From Rhodospirillales bacterium (GTDB lineage: Bacteria; Pseudomonadota; Gammaproteobacteria; Steroidobacterales; JAHEKG01): a DNA stretch of 33,302 nucleotides. This document shows, piece after piece, positions 1 to 9,396 of the stretch (position 1 is the stretch's first letter; each line of letters starts with the position of its first letter). The notes under the pieces were generated by a model. The model ran no database searches and was not told where the DNA came from. It saw only the letters and a program-made list of their open reading frames with translations. Made by a program: the position numbers and the translations under genes. Location of the stretch: contig JAHEKG010000008.1 in the NCBI GenBank assembly GCA_024638475.1, positions 1 to 33,302 of the forward strand. Reading direction: 5' to 3'.

Positions 1-696
1 TTCGTCGGCGTCGCCCTCGAACCAACGAAACCCGGCGGACCAGCGACTGTCCAGAGAGAAAAATGGCCGTGTTAAGTTGAGTTCTTTAGTTTTACCGTCG
101 TCGGCATCGACGTAGGCCAGCCCGAGCCCGACTCGGGTGCGGGCAAGGTTGCGGTTGCCATAAATGACACCGATCGAGGTCCGGTCGAAGTTCTTGCGTC
201 GTTGCAGCGTCAGCGCGGCCCCGGTGCCCAGCAGATTGAGCTCCTCGATCTCTAGCCTGGTGCGATTCTCGCCACCCGATCTTTGAACTGAGACACTAGG
301 CGTCAGTGTCCAGAGCTCACGCGTCGTGACGGTGATTTCCACGATGCCGTCCCGGTACGCGGTCGGTATGATAGCGGCTTCGTGTAGATACTTGTTCTGG
401 CGCAGCAGCCGCTCTGTCTCTTCCAGTTTGCGCTGTTCGAAGAGATCGCCGCTACGGAAAGTCAGTTGCGCCGCAATGACGGACTGCTGAGTCGGTATGT
501 GGAAGCGATTGAGTTGACGGTAGAACCAACGGTTTTCCCGTTCATCGTTCGTATCAAAAATCGGCTGGATGTTGTAATGAATCCTGCCGATGATGGCCCC
601 GTCGGCTTCCAGTTGTGCGGGGCTAGGCAAAGTCGCCGCCTGGCCCCAGGCTGGCCATGAAAGAACGGCAAGCATCGCCAATCGACTCAACAACAT
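1..696 (-). CDS. POTRA/BamA-like outer-membrane (surface antigen) protein, C-terminus truncated by window edge
   Basis: Manual reverse translation from ATG at 696 stays open to base 1: MLLSRLAMLAVLSWPAWGQAATLPSPAQLEADGAIIGRIHYNIQPIFDTNDERENRWFYRQLNRFHIPTQQSVIAAQLTFRSGDLFEQRKLEETERLLRQNKYLHEAAIIPTAYRDGIVEITVTTRELWTLTPSVS... Signal peptide followed by a POTRA-like repeat and beta-strand-like segments. Confidence 0.7.
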   Translation of the reverse strand, partial: MLLSRLAMLAVLSWPAWGQAATLPSPAQLEADGAIIGRIHYNIQPIFDTNDERENRWFYRQLNRFHIPTQQSVIAAQLTFRSGDLFEQRKLEETERLLRQNKYLHEAAIIPTAYRDGIVEITVTTRELWTLTPSVSVQRSGGENRTRLEIEELNLLGTGAALTLQRRKNFDRTSIGVIYGNRNLARTRVGLGLAYVDADDGKTKELNLTRPFFSLDSRWSAGFRWFEGDADE

Positions 697-750
697 AGGT
701 GCTCCAGGCACTCGGATCTTTACTTAGGGATAGATAGTGGTTGCTACGAT

Positions 751-1377
751 CTAGGCGCCGCCATCATCTTGGTCAAACATCTGGAGAAAAGTAGCCTCAT
801 CTTGTGCACCGGAGAAACCTCGCCGTTGGTCGAAGATGAACGTCGGTACACCGTTGATGCCGTTGACGCGCGCCTGCTCCGATCGCTCGGCAACCGCCGC
901 TTGCAGCGCAGCGTCGTCGATTGCGGCGCTGGCGAGTGCCGTATCTACATGCAGTTCGGCGGCAATCTCGATCAACACGTCGCGGCTGCCTATGTCTCGC
1001 CCTTCCTCGAAGAAAGCCCGTAATACACGCTCCTGAACGGCGTTCTGGGTAGCACCCTCGAAGGCGCTGATCAAACAATGCGAAAGTCGCGTATTCGGTT
1101 GAATTTTTATGGCCTCGAAGTCAAACGCAATATCGAGATCCGCGCCGATCCCCTTGAGTTGTTCCACCATGGCCTGGATTCGTCCGTCGTCACCGAATTT
1201 CTGGGCATAGTAGGTCTTGCGGTCAACGCCCGCGCTGGGCACGTCCGGATTGAGTTGGAATGGGTGCCAATGCACTTCGAAATCCGATTCTGGTCGCAGG
1301 GCCATGGCGCGCTCCAACCGGCGCTTGCCGACGAAACACCAGGGACAAACAGTATCCGAGACAACATCGATGCGCAT
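751..1377 (-). CDS. DsbA family oxidoreductase (FrnE-like / 2-hydroxychromene-2-carboxylate isomerase-like thioredoxin fold)
   Basis: 208 aa ORF; N-terminal MRIDVVSDTVCPWCFVGKRRLERA with CPWC motif, and GINGVPTFIFDQRRGFSGAQ near the C-terminus, typical of the FrnE group. Confidence 0.9.
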   Translation of the reverse strand: MRIDVVSDTVCPWCFVGKRRLERAMALRPESDFEVHWHPFQLNPDVPSAGVDRKTYYAQKFGDDGRIQAMVEQLKGIGADLDIAFDFEAIKIQPNTRLSHCLISAFEGATQNAVQERVLRAFFEEGRDIGSRDVLIEIAAELHVDTALASAAIDDAALQAAVAERSEQARVNGINGVPTFIFDQRRGFSGAQDEATFLQMFDQDDGGA

Positions 1378-1405
1378 GTGTTTCTCCTAGAGTTAGCTGC
1401 CGATT

Positions 1406-2389
1406 CTACGCGGCCATCGTTAGGATAACTTTACCTTCGCGTTCTGCGCCACGCCGCCCCGCATGCGCCACGGCATCCTTGACCTGTTCCAATGGATAAC
1501 TCGCCGCGATTCTTGCACGCAGGATCCCGCTTTCGAACAACCGATTGATTTCCGCATAGACCTGGCGGACTTGTTCGGGTGTGCGGTCCGCGAACTGATA
1601 CGCTGTGTAAAAGCCCTTTAAAGTAAGTTTGCGAAACCACATCATCGATGAATGGACCATGCAGGGTTCGCCGGTCAGCATCCCATAGGCCAGGATCGTG
1701 CCACCCTCGGCCAGGCACTCACCTAGCCGTGCAGTCGCCATGCCGTTAACGGCATCGACTCCCAGCAGGATGCTGGCGTCGTCAGTCGCGGCTTTCACGC
1801 GTTGAGCGAGATCGTCGCCATCCAACATGACAACGTCGCCGCCTAGCGCCTCTAGCTCCGGGATCAGTTCCGGTCGGCGCACGACGTTGATTGTCCGAAT
1901 GCCCAGTGAGTGGGCAATCTCGATCAGGTAACGTCCGCAATTGGAGTTGGCGGCGTTTTGAATGATCCAGTCTCCTGGCTGAACTCCAAAATCTTTGACG
2001 ATCAAGTAAGAAGTTGGAGCATTGATCGGGAGTAGTGCAAGTTGGATCGCATCGCCAGCGGGCGCCGGCAGTAAGTCGGCCGCGGGTAGCACGACTTTCT
2101 CCCGCCACGATGGACAACCCATCGGCAGAAACACACGGTCTCCCGGTGCATGGCTCCCGACGTGTTCGCCGAGCGCGGTTACCTTACCAACGCCCTCGAA
2201 TCCGGGGATCGCAGGCAGCGGGACCTGAAAACTTTCCTTGCCTTGCATGCAATACAGGTCGGCCAAGTGAATCGGCGCAGCCTCTATGCTGATCAATACT
2301 TCATTCGGGCCGGGCTCTGGATCCGCTAGATCCACCACGGTAACCACATTCTCTGGATTACCGTGTTTTGCGTATTGTGCGGCGCGCAT
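1406..2389 (-). CDS. MDR-family zinc-type alcohol dehydrogenase / quinone reductase / 2-enoyl thioester reductase-like protein
   Basis: 327 aa ORF; MRAAQYAKHGNPENVVTVVDLADPEPGPNEVLISIEAAPIHLADLYCMQG, GFEGVGKV and QNAANSNCGRYLIEIAHSLG resemble MECR/QOR-type MDR proteins. Confidence 0.85.
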   Translation of the reverse strand: MRAAQYAKHGNPENVVTVVDLADPEPGPNEVLISIEAAPIHLADLYCMQGKESFQVPLPAIPGFEGVGKVTALGEHVGSHAPGDRVFLPMGCPSWREKVVLPAADLLPAPAGDAIQLALLPINAPTSYLIVKDFGVQPGDWIIQNAANSNCGRYLIEIAHSLGIRTINVVRRPELIPELEALGGDVVMLDGDDLAQRVKAATDDASILLGVDAVNGMATARLGECLAEGGTILAYGMLTGEPCMVHSSMMWFRKLTLKGFYTAYQFADRTPEQVRQVYAEINRLFESGILRARIAASYPLEQVKDAVAHAGRRGAEREGKVILTMAA

Positions 2390-2491
2390 ACAATGCCCTC
2401 GATTGTTCTTTGAGGCTGCCCTCGGCGGAGGATCTTACCGCTCTCATGGTACTATGCCCCACCTTTTTTGGGTAACGGCCGGGGTAGGAAA

Positions 2492-3157
2492 GTGGCGAGC
2501 TATTCTTTGTGGGCCTACGTTCATATTTTGTTGTTCGTGTTCTGGTTGGGGGCGGATGTCGGGGTATTTGTCGCGGCAGCCTACGCTAAGAACGACAAAC
2601 TCAGCTTCGAGACGCGGGCCACCCTGCTGAAATTAGCCGGTTTTGTAGATCTCTTCCCGCGAATCAGTTTTGCGATCATGCTGCCCGTCGGTTTGCATCT
2701 CGTCACCCTCACCGGCATTTACGCCATCACTCCCGCGCTGCAGCTAATCGCCTGGTTGGTGGCGCTGGCGTGGGTAGTGCTCATCCTCGTCTCGTATGTA
2801 CGCGAGGGTAGCGAGCTTGCCGCCAAACTGGGGCAGATCCAAAACGCTTTCTTGACGATCGCGGGATTATTTTTTATTGGCCTCGGCCTGTTGTCGCTGT
2901 TGAACGCCGAGCCTTTTGCGCAAGGTTGGTTTGCTTTGAAAATGCTATTGTTCGGCTGCGTATTTTTCGCCGCCCTGGCAATCGACTACTGCTTCCGGCC
3001 CATGTTTGCGCCGTTCATGGCCATCGGCACCGAAGGGTCCACGCCAGAACGCGAAGCGGCCGTCACGCAGGCCATCAATCGCACCCTCGTTAGCGTGATA
3101 ACCCTGTATGTGCTGATCGCCGTGATTGCCTTTCTCGGCACGACTAAGCCGTTTTAA
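2492..3157 (+). CDS. multi-pass membrane protein of unknown function
   Basis: ORF 2468..3157; likely GTG start at 2492 (VASYSLWAYVHILLFVFWLGADVGVF). Several hydrophobic helices. Confidence 0.7.
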   Translation: MASYSLWAYVHILLFVFWLGADVGVFVAAAYAKNDKLSFETRATLLKLAGFVDLFPRISFAIMLPVGLHLVTLTGIYAITPALQLIAWLVALAWVVLILVSYVREGSELAAKLGQIQNAFLTIAGLFFIGLGLLSLLNAEPFAQGWFALKMLLFGCVFFAALAIDYCFRPMFAPFMAIGTEGSTPEREAAVTQAINRTLVSVITLYVLIAVIAFLGTTKPF

Positions 3158-3187
3158 AGTTCGGCCCCGGGGGCTGCGCAACGCTGG

Positions 3188-5425
3188 CTAAGCCAACCGG
3201 ACGCCGGAACTCAACAGCGGCAATTCCCGAATCCTAATCCCGCTCGCGGCGAAGATGGCGTTGCAGACGGCCGGTGCTACCGGCGGCAGCGCGGGCTCGC
3301 CCAGCCCGCTCGGCGGGTAGTCGCTGTCTATAAAATGCACGTCTACCTGCGGGGCCTGCGGCATGCGCAGCATCGGATACTGGTGAAAATTCGCTTCTTG
3401 GATGCGGCCCTTGCTGACGTTGAGCTTTTGACCGGCCATTGCGCTGATGCCGTCGATCACAGCGCCCTGGCATTGGCTTTCGGCGCCACTGAGGTTGACA
3501 ATCGGCCCGACGTCGGCGGCTACGGTCACCCTATCGATCGTCACCGTTTTTTCGTTGACGGTGACTTCGGCGACTTCGGCGATGTGGCCCGCATGGGAGA
3601 AATGGAAAGCAAGTCCCAGGCCCTTGTTGGCCGGTAGCTCGCGGCCCCAGCCGGCTGCCTGTGCTGCGTGGCGAATGACGCCCGCCGCCCGACCCGTATG
3701 CAACGCGCCCGCGTTCCCCGATTCTAGCCAGCGGGGTTCGCCCATGATCTCCAACAAGAATTCCAAGTGGTCCCGATTCGCCGCCGTCGCCAATTCTTGG
3801 ATAAAGCTTTGTACCGCGAAGGCGATGCCGTTTGACCCCGGTGCTCGCCACGGCCCCGTTGGCACCTTTAGTGGCATGAGCGTTTGGGTGATGCGGGTAT
3901 TGTCGACGAGTGGGGCGGGGAACTCCGTTGCGCGGATGCCGCCGCCGGAAACGGGGCGGTCGCCGTCGCTGGAAAAGCTGATGAGGTGATCCTCCCAGCC
4001 GCTCAGCTTGCCCGCACTATCGACTGCGCCTTTGAGGCTGTGAAATCCTGCCACGCGGTAAAAGTCGTGGGCCATGTCGTCTTCGCGCGTCCATTGTAAC
4101 TTAATGGGCAGCCCGCTGTGCTTCGAAATGGCTGCAGCTTCGCACATCCAATCGTTGATCAATCGACGCCCAAACCCGCCGCCGATGCGGGTTTGATGGA
4201 TCGTCACCTGGCTTTCGTCGAGACCCAACAGTTCCGCGACATTGCTAAGCCCGCGGCCGGGTGTTTGGGTTGGTGCCCATAGCTCGATTTGTCCGTCGCG
4301 ATACCAGGCGGTGCAGTTTTGCGGTTCCAATGGGGCGTGGCTGAGGAACGGATAGCTATAGAATGCTTCGAGTCTTACGGCCGCATTGGCGATTGCTCGT
4401 TGGCTATTGCCTCGGCGCACGATTTCGGTGTCGCCGTGGCGTTGCGACAGCGCCTGCGCTTCGCGTTCGAAACTCTCCGAATCATCGCAACACGCATCAG
4501 TTTCATCCCATTCCACTTCCAGCGCGCGGCGGGCCTTGATGGCCGACCAGGTCGAGTCGGCGACGATGGCGATTCCGGGCATGAGCTGTTGGACGTTGTT
4601 GTTGCCTTCCAGCACGAACGCGTCAATGACCCCGTCAACAGCCTTGACGGCATCCAGGTTAGCCGTTTTGATTCGGCCCCCGGTGGCGGGGCACTTCACG
4701 TAAGTGGCGTAGCGGGCATTGTCGATGGCTTTATCGATGCCGAATAATGGTTGACCGGTCACGAGGGCGTGATTATCAACCCCGGTAATGCGCTCGCCCA
4801 GCAGATGGTATTGGTCCGGTTGCTTTAACGGCACCGACTCGGGTGCGGGGATCGGGAATGTTGCCGCCAGGGCCGCGACGTCGCCATAGGCCAGCTTGCG
4901 GCCGCTATCTGTGTGCACGACAAAGCTCGACTCCGTGTTGCAACTGTTGGCATCGACGCCCCAGCGGTCGGCCGCCGCCGCCACCAGCAGCACTCTCCCC
5001 GTGGCGCCGGCGCGGCGGAGCGTGTCCCAGTTAAGGCGCACCGACATTGAGCCACCGGCAAACTGGCTGCCATAGGTGGCCTCGTCGGTCGCCGCCTGTT
5101 CTACGGTTACAGTCGACCAGTCCGCATCCAATTCTTCGGCGAGGATCATGCCGAAGGCCGTCTTGATACCCTGGCCGATCTCGGGGTTCTTAGACACTAG
5201 CGTGATCTTGTTGTCGGTACCGATGCGCAGATAGGCGTTGGGTGCGAAGGCGTCGGCATTGTTGGCGCTGGCACCGCGCGGTAGCGCGAAGCTCAGCATT
5301 AAGCCGCCGCCTACCGCTGCACTCGCCTGTAAGAACGTGCGTCGGGACAGGTCTGTGGCCGGTTTTTCCGGGCTGGGCAGCTCGTCTAGAAACGCCGCCA
5401 GGGTGTCCGTGTAGTGAGCGCTCAT
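3188..5425 (-). CDS. xanthine dehydrogenase-family molybdopterin-binding subunit (isoquinoline 1-oxidoreductase IorB-like), Tat-exported
   Basis: 745 aa; Tat motif LSRRTFLQASAAVGGGLMLSFALP; family signatures GQGIKTAFGMILAEELDADW, QTRIGGGFGRRL, GPWRAPGSNG, GLGEPALPPVAPAVCNAI. Confidence 0.92.
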   Translation of the reverse strand: MSAHYTDTLAAFLDELPSPEKPATDLSRRTFLQASAAVGGGLMLSFALPRGASANNADAFAPNAYLRIGTDNKITLVSKNPEIGQGIKTAFGMILAEELDADWSTVTVEQAATDEATYGSQFAGGSMSVRLNWDTLRRAGATGRVLLVAAAADRWGVDANSCNTESSFVVHTDSGRKLAYGDVAALAATFPIPAPESVPLKQPDQYHLLGERITGVDNHALVTGQPLFGIDKAIDNARYATYVKCPATGGRIKTANLDAVKAVDGVIDAFVLEGNNNVQQLMPGIAIVADSTWSAIKARRALEVEWDETDACCDDSESFEREAQALSQRHGDTEIVRRGNSQRAIANAAVRLEAFYSYPFLSHAPLEPQNCTAWYRDGQIELWAPTQTPGRGLSNVAELLGLDESQVTIHQTRIGGGFGRRLINDWMCEAAAISKHSGLPIKLQWTREDDMAHDFYRVAGFHSLKGAVDSAGKLSGWEDHLISFSSDGDRPVSGGGIRATEFPAPLVDNTRITQTLMPLKVPTGPWRAPGSNGIAFAVQSFIQELATAANRDHLEFLLEIMGEPRWLESGNAGALHTGRAAGVIRHAAQAAGWGRELPANKGLGLAFHFSHAGHIAEVAEVTVNEKTVTIDRVTVAADVGPIVNLSGAESQCQGAVIDGISAMAGQKLNVSKGRIQEANFHQYPMLRMPQAPQVDVHFIDSDYPPSGLGEPALPPVAPAVCNAIFAASGIRIRELPLLSSGVRLA

Positions 5426-5889
5426 TATGCCTTCCCACTCTTCGCGGCGGTGTGAATCGCCGCTCGAATCCTAAGATAGGTGCCGCAGCGGCAGATGTTG
5501 CCCGACATGGCGCGATCGATATCGGCATCGGTGGGGTTTGGAGTCTCCGCCAAGAGTGCGGCGGCCGACATGATTTGCCCCGACTGACAATAACCGCATT
5601 GCGGGACATCATGGTCGATCCAAGCCTGTTGGAGCGGATGCAACCGTTCCCCATCGGCGAGGCCCTCAATGGTGGTGATTTGGCGGCCTTGTGCCGCGGA
5701 AACAGGAGTGGAGCAGGATCTTATTGCGGTGCCATCCAGATGTACTGTGCAGGCGCCGCATTGTGCGATGCCGCAACCGAATTTGGTGCCGACTAGTCCG
5801 ATTCGGTCGCGCAGTGCCCACAGCAAGGGCATTGTTTCGTCGATATCGCCAAGATCGTGTTGGGTGCCGTTTACCGATATTGTCGTCAT
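5425..5889 (-). CDS. (2Fe-2S)-binding small subunit of molybdenum hydroxylase (IorA-like)
   Basis: 154 aa; [26 protein letters not shown] and [16 protein letters not shown]...[13 protein letters not shown] are the two [2Fe-2S] motifs; start/stop overlap with the downstream IorB-like gene. Confidence 0.93.
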   Translation of the reverse strand: MTTISVNGTQHDLGDIDETMPLLWALRDRIGLVGTKFGCGIAQCGACTVHLDGTAIRSCSTPVSAAQGRQITTIEGLADGERLHPLQQAWIDHDVPQCGYCQSGQIMSAAALLAETPNPTDADIDRAMSGNICRCGTYLRIRAAIHTAAKSGKA

Positions 5890-5956
5890 TGGGGACTCCT
5901 TGGGTCGTACCTTGGAGTTTACAACGATCCGGCCGCCAGTGGATGCTGGCTAGCGT

Positions 5957-6658
5957 TTAACCGGTGCCTGCTTCCGGTAGCGTGAGCCGCGGCACCCCGC
6001 CGAACCGCCGCTCGCGGCGTTGAAATTCCTCGAGCGCAGCCAGCAATGCGGGTTCGTCGAAGTCTGGCCAATAGGTGTCGGTGAAGAGCAGCTCGGCATA
6101 TGCACTTTCCCATAGCAGGAAATCGCTGAGCCGGCGCTCACCCCCCGTGCGGATCAGCAAGTCCACGGGGGTAATGTCTCCGGAGGAGTGGATGGCCTCC
6201 GCGAGACAAGACGAGAAGGCCTTGTCGGGATGAGCGGCGTGGATGCTGGCGGCGCGCTCGATGGCCTCGCGGCCTGAATAGTCGATGGCGAGCCGCAGCC
6301 GCAGGCTCGAACCCTGCTCGGTTGCCGCCTCCGCATTGGCGATCGTCTGCACTAGGCTGCGGTCCAAGCGGTCACGACGACCGATGATCGATACTTGCAC
6401 GCCGTTGTCGGCGCACTCCGCTGTCTCGCTGATGAGGTGGCGTTTGAGCAGGCGCATCAAGTTGCGCACCTCGTCGGCGGGCCGCGACCAGTTATCAGAG
6501 GAAAACGCGTACAAGGTAAGGATATCGACGGCCTCGCGGGTAGCGGTCCTGACCACCTCACGGACAGCCTGTGCGCCGCGCCGGTGTCCCTGGGCCCGGG
6601 TCAACCCCCGCTGGGTTGCCCAACGGCCATTACCGTCCATGATAATTCCTACATGCAT
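5957..6658 (-). CDS. uppS: polyprenyl diphosphate synthase (undecaprenyl diphosphate synthase family, cis-prenyltransferase)
   Basis: MHVGIIMDGNGRWATQRGLTRAQGHRRGAQAVR..., DLLIRTGGERRLSDFLLWESAYAELLFTDTYWPDFDE; UppS conserved regions present. Start set at the internal ATG of the listed 244 aa ORF. Confidence 0.9.
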   Translation of the reverse strand: MHVGIIMDGNGRWATQRGLTRAQGHRRGAQAVREVVRTATREAVDILTLYAFSSDNWSRPADEVRNLMRLLKRHLISETAECADNGVQVSIIGRRDRLDRSLVQTIANAEAATEQGSSLRLRLAIDYSGREAIERAASIHAAHPDKAFSSCLAEAIHSSGDITPVDLLIRTGGERRLSDFLLWESAYAELLFTDTYWPDFDEPALLAALEEFQRRERRFGGVPRLTLPEAGTG

Positions 6659-6702
6659 GCTAGCCCCCTGTCTCCCAAAACGGCAGCCCAATATACTTGC
6701 GA

Positions 6703-7083
6703 CTAACTATCGCGCGCGGCTTGGATAAGCGCTTCCATGTGCTTTAGATAGCGGGCGAAGGCCCGTCTGCCCTTGGCGGTTAATCGATACTCGGTGCGCG
6801 GTAGTCGGTGCGAGAAACTCTTCCGACAGCCGATGAATCCTGCGTCCTCAAGTTTCCGGGCATGGGTGCTCAGGTTGCCATCGCTGGTCTTGAGTAGCTG
6901 TTTGAGTTCAGCGAAGCTCATCTTGTCCGTGACGCTAAGGCCACTCATGATGCCAAGACGGAGCCGATCGTAGATCAGTCGCTCCTCATGGTTTGCCTCC
7001 GTATTCAAGTGGCCGGCTACCAACCCCAGTCGCTGCGGCTGCGTCGGCTCGTCGCGATCTTTGCGGCGAGGCTTAGCCACCAA
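6703..7083 (-). CDS. winged-helix transcriptional regulator (MarR/ArsR-like, HTH_34 type)
   Basis: 126 aa; LIYDRLRLGIMSGLSVTDKMSFAELKQLLKTSDGNLSTHARKLEDAGFIGCRKSFSHRLPRTEYRLTAKGRRAFARYLKHMEALI. Confidence 0.85.
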   Translation of the reverse strand: MVAKPRRKDRDEPTQPQRLGLVAGHLNTEANHEERLIYDRLRLGIMSGLSVTDKMSFAELKQLLKTSDGNLSTHARKLEDAGFIGCRKSFSHRLPRTEYRLTAKGRRAFARYLKHMEALIQAARDS

Positions 7084-7690
7084 ACCGCTTCACGATAATG
7101 AGACCCAAGCCGAGATGAAAAACTCCGAAGCCTAGCGCAAGCATGGGTAGCGCCCAGCCGGCCGGCATGAATACCGTGATAGCGCCCAGGCCCATGAAGG
7201 CCAAGCCGGCCAGCGTAACTGGCACGATGGAGAAAACACCGCTGGTAGCCAGCGCGGCGCCATAGGACAGCAACCATATGCCGACAATGACTTCCCTAGG
7301 TGTCGTGCCACTTAGCGCGACCGTCAATATCGCGCCCATCATGATGGGCGGTGTCAGCGTCAGGAAAAACCGCCGAGCCACCTGATGCTGCAGGCTAGAG
7401 CCCTGCGCTTTGGCTTTGGCGGACATTAGGGGCATGTTCAAGCCAACGGCGGCTAGCGCGCTAGTGACGCAGATGATCAGCCAAGCATGCGACAGCTGTG
7501 GAATGGCCGCGATGCTCGCTGCTACCAACGCGATTCCACCCATCACGATGCAGCCGCGTCCGGATACGGATGTGAAACCTTGGGCGGTTTCCATGGTATC
7601 GCGGATATAACGCAGCATGGCTACGGCGCTGCCGTCTATGGATGCGGTAGGGCGGTTATTGGAGACTGCGCTGGATGGATCGGACGCCAT
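7073..7690 (-). CDS. membrane protein of unknown function co-transcribed with the winged-helix regulator
   Basis: 205 aa, several hydrophobic helices; overlaps the regulator start by 11 nt, suggesting an operon. Confidence 0.75.
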   Translation of the reverse strand: MASDPSSAVSNNRPTASIDGSAVAMLRYIRDTMETAQGFTSVSGRGCIVMGGIALVAASIAAIPQLSHAWLIICVTSALAAVGLNMPLMSAKAKAQGSSLQHQVARRFFLTLTPPIMMGAILTVALSGTTPREVIVGIWLLSYGAALATSGVFSIVPVTLAGLAFMGLGAITVFMPAGWALPMLALGFGVFHLGLGLIIVKRFGG

Positions 7691-7722
7691 AAGTAGGCGT
7701 CACAATAGCGGCTGCGTCTATC

Positions 7723-7740
7723 TTGTCAAGTACTTTGCAA
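7723..7740. promoter_or_regulatory. candidate operator palindrome upstream of membrane protein/regulator operon
   Basis: TTGTCAAGTACTTTGCAA: perfect AAGTACTT core flanked by TTG...CAA; 33 bp upstream of the operon start codon. Confidence 0.35.
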
Positions 7741-7786
7741 CATAAAGTCGATGGCAAAAAATGGCAAGCAAGGCATGATCTTGGAT

Positions 7787-9391
7787 TCAGGCCGCCTGCG
7801 TTATCGCAGCCAATTGAGGGGTCAGTATGGAGTCCGTTGGAACCGTCAAGGTTGCCGGCAGATCGCTGTTGAAATGACCGCCGCGGCTTTCCTGGCGCTG
7901 AAGCGCGCATGCGGTCGTGAGCGCGGCGACCAAGCCGACGTTTCTTAGCGCCATCAGCTGTGGATTCGGCTGATGGTGCTCGATCAGCTTGGCGATACGC
8001 CGATTAATAGTCACCAGCTCGGCTTGCGCCTGGACGAGGCCGGTGTTGCTTCGAACGATACCGACGCGATCCCACATGAGCTGGCCAACGCGCTCGCGTA
8101 ATTGACCGACGACGTCGGCGGACGCTTCCGCCGCCGGCTTGATGGGTTCCGCTACAAGAGTGGTTTGGTGAACAGTGCTATGGGTGAGAATCTCCTCGGC
8201 ACAGCGTTGCGCGAACACTAGCCCTTCCAACAACGAATTACTGGCGAGCCGGTTAGCGCCATGTAGGCCGGTGAACGCACACTCCCCAATGGCGTACAGT
8301 CCCTGCACGTCAGTCGCGCCGTACCCATTCGTCACAACACCCCCGCAGGTGTAGTGCGCCGCGGGGGCTACCGGGATAGGTTCTCGCTTGATGTCAATAC
8401 CGCGTAGCAGACATGCCGCGGCAATCGTGGGAAAGTGCTCGTCGATAAACTGACCTGACTTGAAACTAATGTCTAACAACACGTGACTTGTGCCATGGTT
8501 GTTCATTTGCTCGAAAATTGCCCGCGCGACAATATCGCGCGGCGCCAATTCGGCGCGCTTATCGTAGCGATGCATGAAACGTTCGCCGTTCGGGAGTAGC
8601 AGGCGAGCGCCTTCGCCCCGCAACGCTTCCGAGATCAATAATGGTTTCGCCCCCGCGGGATCAAACAGCGCCGTCGGGTGGAATTGGACGAATTCCAGGT
8701 TGGCAACCCTGCATCCGGCGCGCCAAGCCATTGCGATGCCGTCGCCGGTCGAAGTGGCTGGGTTGGTGGTAGCGTTATAAATGCCTGCCGCTCCACCGCT
8801 GGCTAGAATCACTCGCGGGCCGGTTAGCGAGATGAGCTCGCTAGTTTCGGGGTCCAATATTTGCAAGCCGCGGCACTGCGCGGCTTCGCCGCGGACCGGC
8901 CGGCTGGCTAATACGTCGAGCACGACGTGATGTTCGAGCATACGGATATTGGGATGCCGCCTGACGTGTTGTTCCAATGTCGTCATGATCGCTTTGCCGG
9001 TGGCATCGTGTGCGTGGACGATGCGGCGTTCACTATGACCGCCCTCTCGGCCGAGATGGAAATCACCATCGCTTTCGCGGCTAAACGCCACCCCTAAACG
9101 GTCGAGCCAACGAATGAGGTCGGGCGCGGCTTCGGTCACCGCCGCCACCGTTTCCGGCTTGCTCAAACCCGCGCCCGCGTCGGCCGTATCAGCGGCGTGA
9201 AGTTGAGCGGTATCGGCCGCATGCAACGCGGCGGCGACACCGCCCTGGGCCCAATAGCTGGCGCTGCGGCTCAATTCGGTTTTGGTGAGTACGATGACGC
9301 GCCGACCCGCTTGGGCAAGCCGCAAGGCCGCACTCTGGCCTGCTATGCCGGCACCGATGACAACGACATCGCCGTTCAGTGAAGCGCTCAT
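7787..9391 (-). CDS. nadB: L-aspartate oxidase
   Basis: MSASLNGDVVVIGAGIAGQSAALRLAQAGRRVIVLTKTELSRSASYWAQGGVAAAL...; HFHLGREGGHSERRIVHAHDATG-type region and GLHGANRLASNSLLEGLVF. Start set at ATG 9391, just after the nadA stop. Confidence 0.96.
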   Translation of the reverse strand: MSASLNGDVVVIGAGIAGQSAALRLAQAGRRVIVLTKTELSRSASYWAQGGVAAALHAADTAQLHAADTADAGAGLSKPETVAAVTEAAPDLIRWLDRLGVAFSRESDGDFHLGREGGHSERRIVHAHDATGKAIMTTLEQHVRRHPNIRMLEHHVVLDVLASRPVRGEAAQCRGLQILDPETSELISLTGPRVILASGGAAGIYNATTNPATSTGDGIAMAWRAGCRVANLEFVQFHPTALFDPAGAKPLLISEALRGEGARLLLPNGERFMHRYDKRAELAPRDIVARAIFEQMNNHGTSHVLLDISFKSGQFIDEHFPTIAAACLLRGIDIKREPIPVAPAAHYTCGGVVTNGYGATDVQGLYAIGECAFTGLHGANRLASNSLLEGLVFAQRCAEEILTHSTVHQTTLVAEPIKPAAEASADVVGQLRERVGQLMWDRVGIVRSNTGLVQAQAELVTINRRIAKLIEHHQPNPQLMALRNVGLVAALTTACALQRQESRGGHFNSDLPATLTVPTDSILTPQLAAITQAA

Positions 9392-9396
9392 TGTGA

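Noticed and set aside
5242-5796. 184 aa plus-strand ORF across the iorA/iorB junction
   Set aside because: Antisense to two well-supported molybdenum hydroxylase genes; no domain signature.
5895-5918. ACTCCTTGGgtcgtaCCTTGGAGT imperfect inverted repeat upstream of the IorA-like gene
   Set aside because: Only 7/9 arm matches, short and directly in the leader; could be chance.
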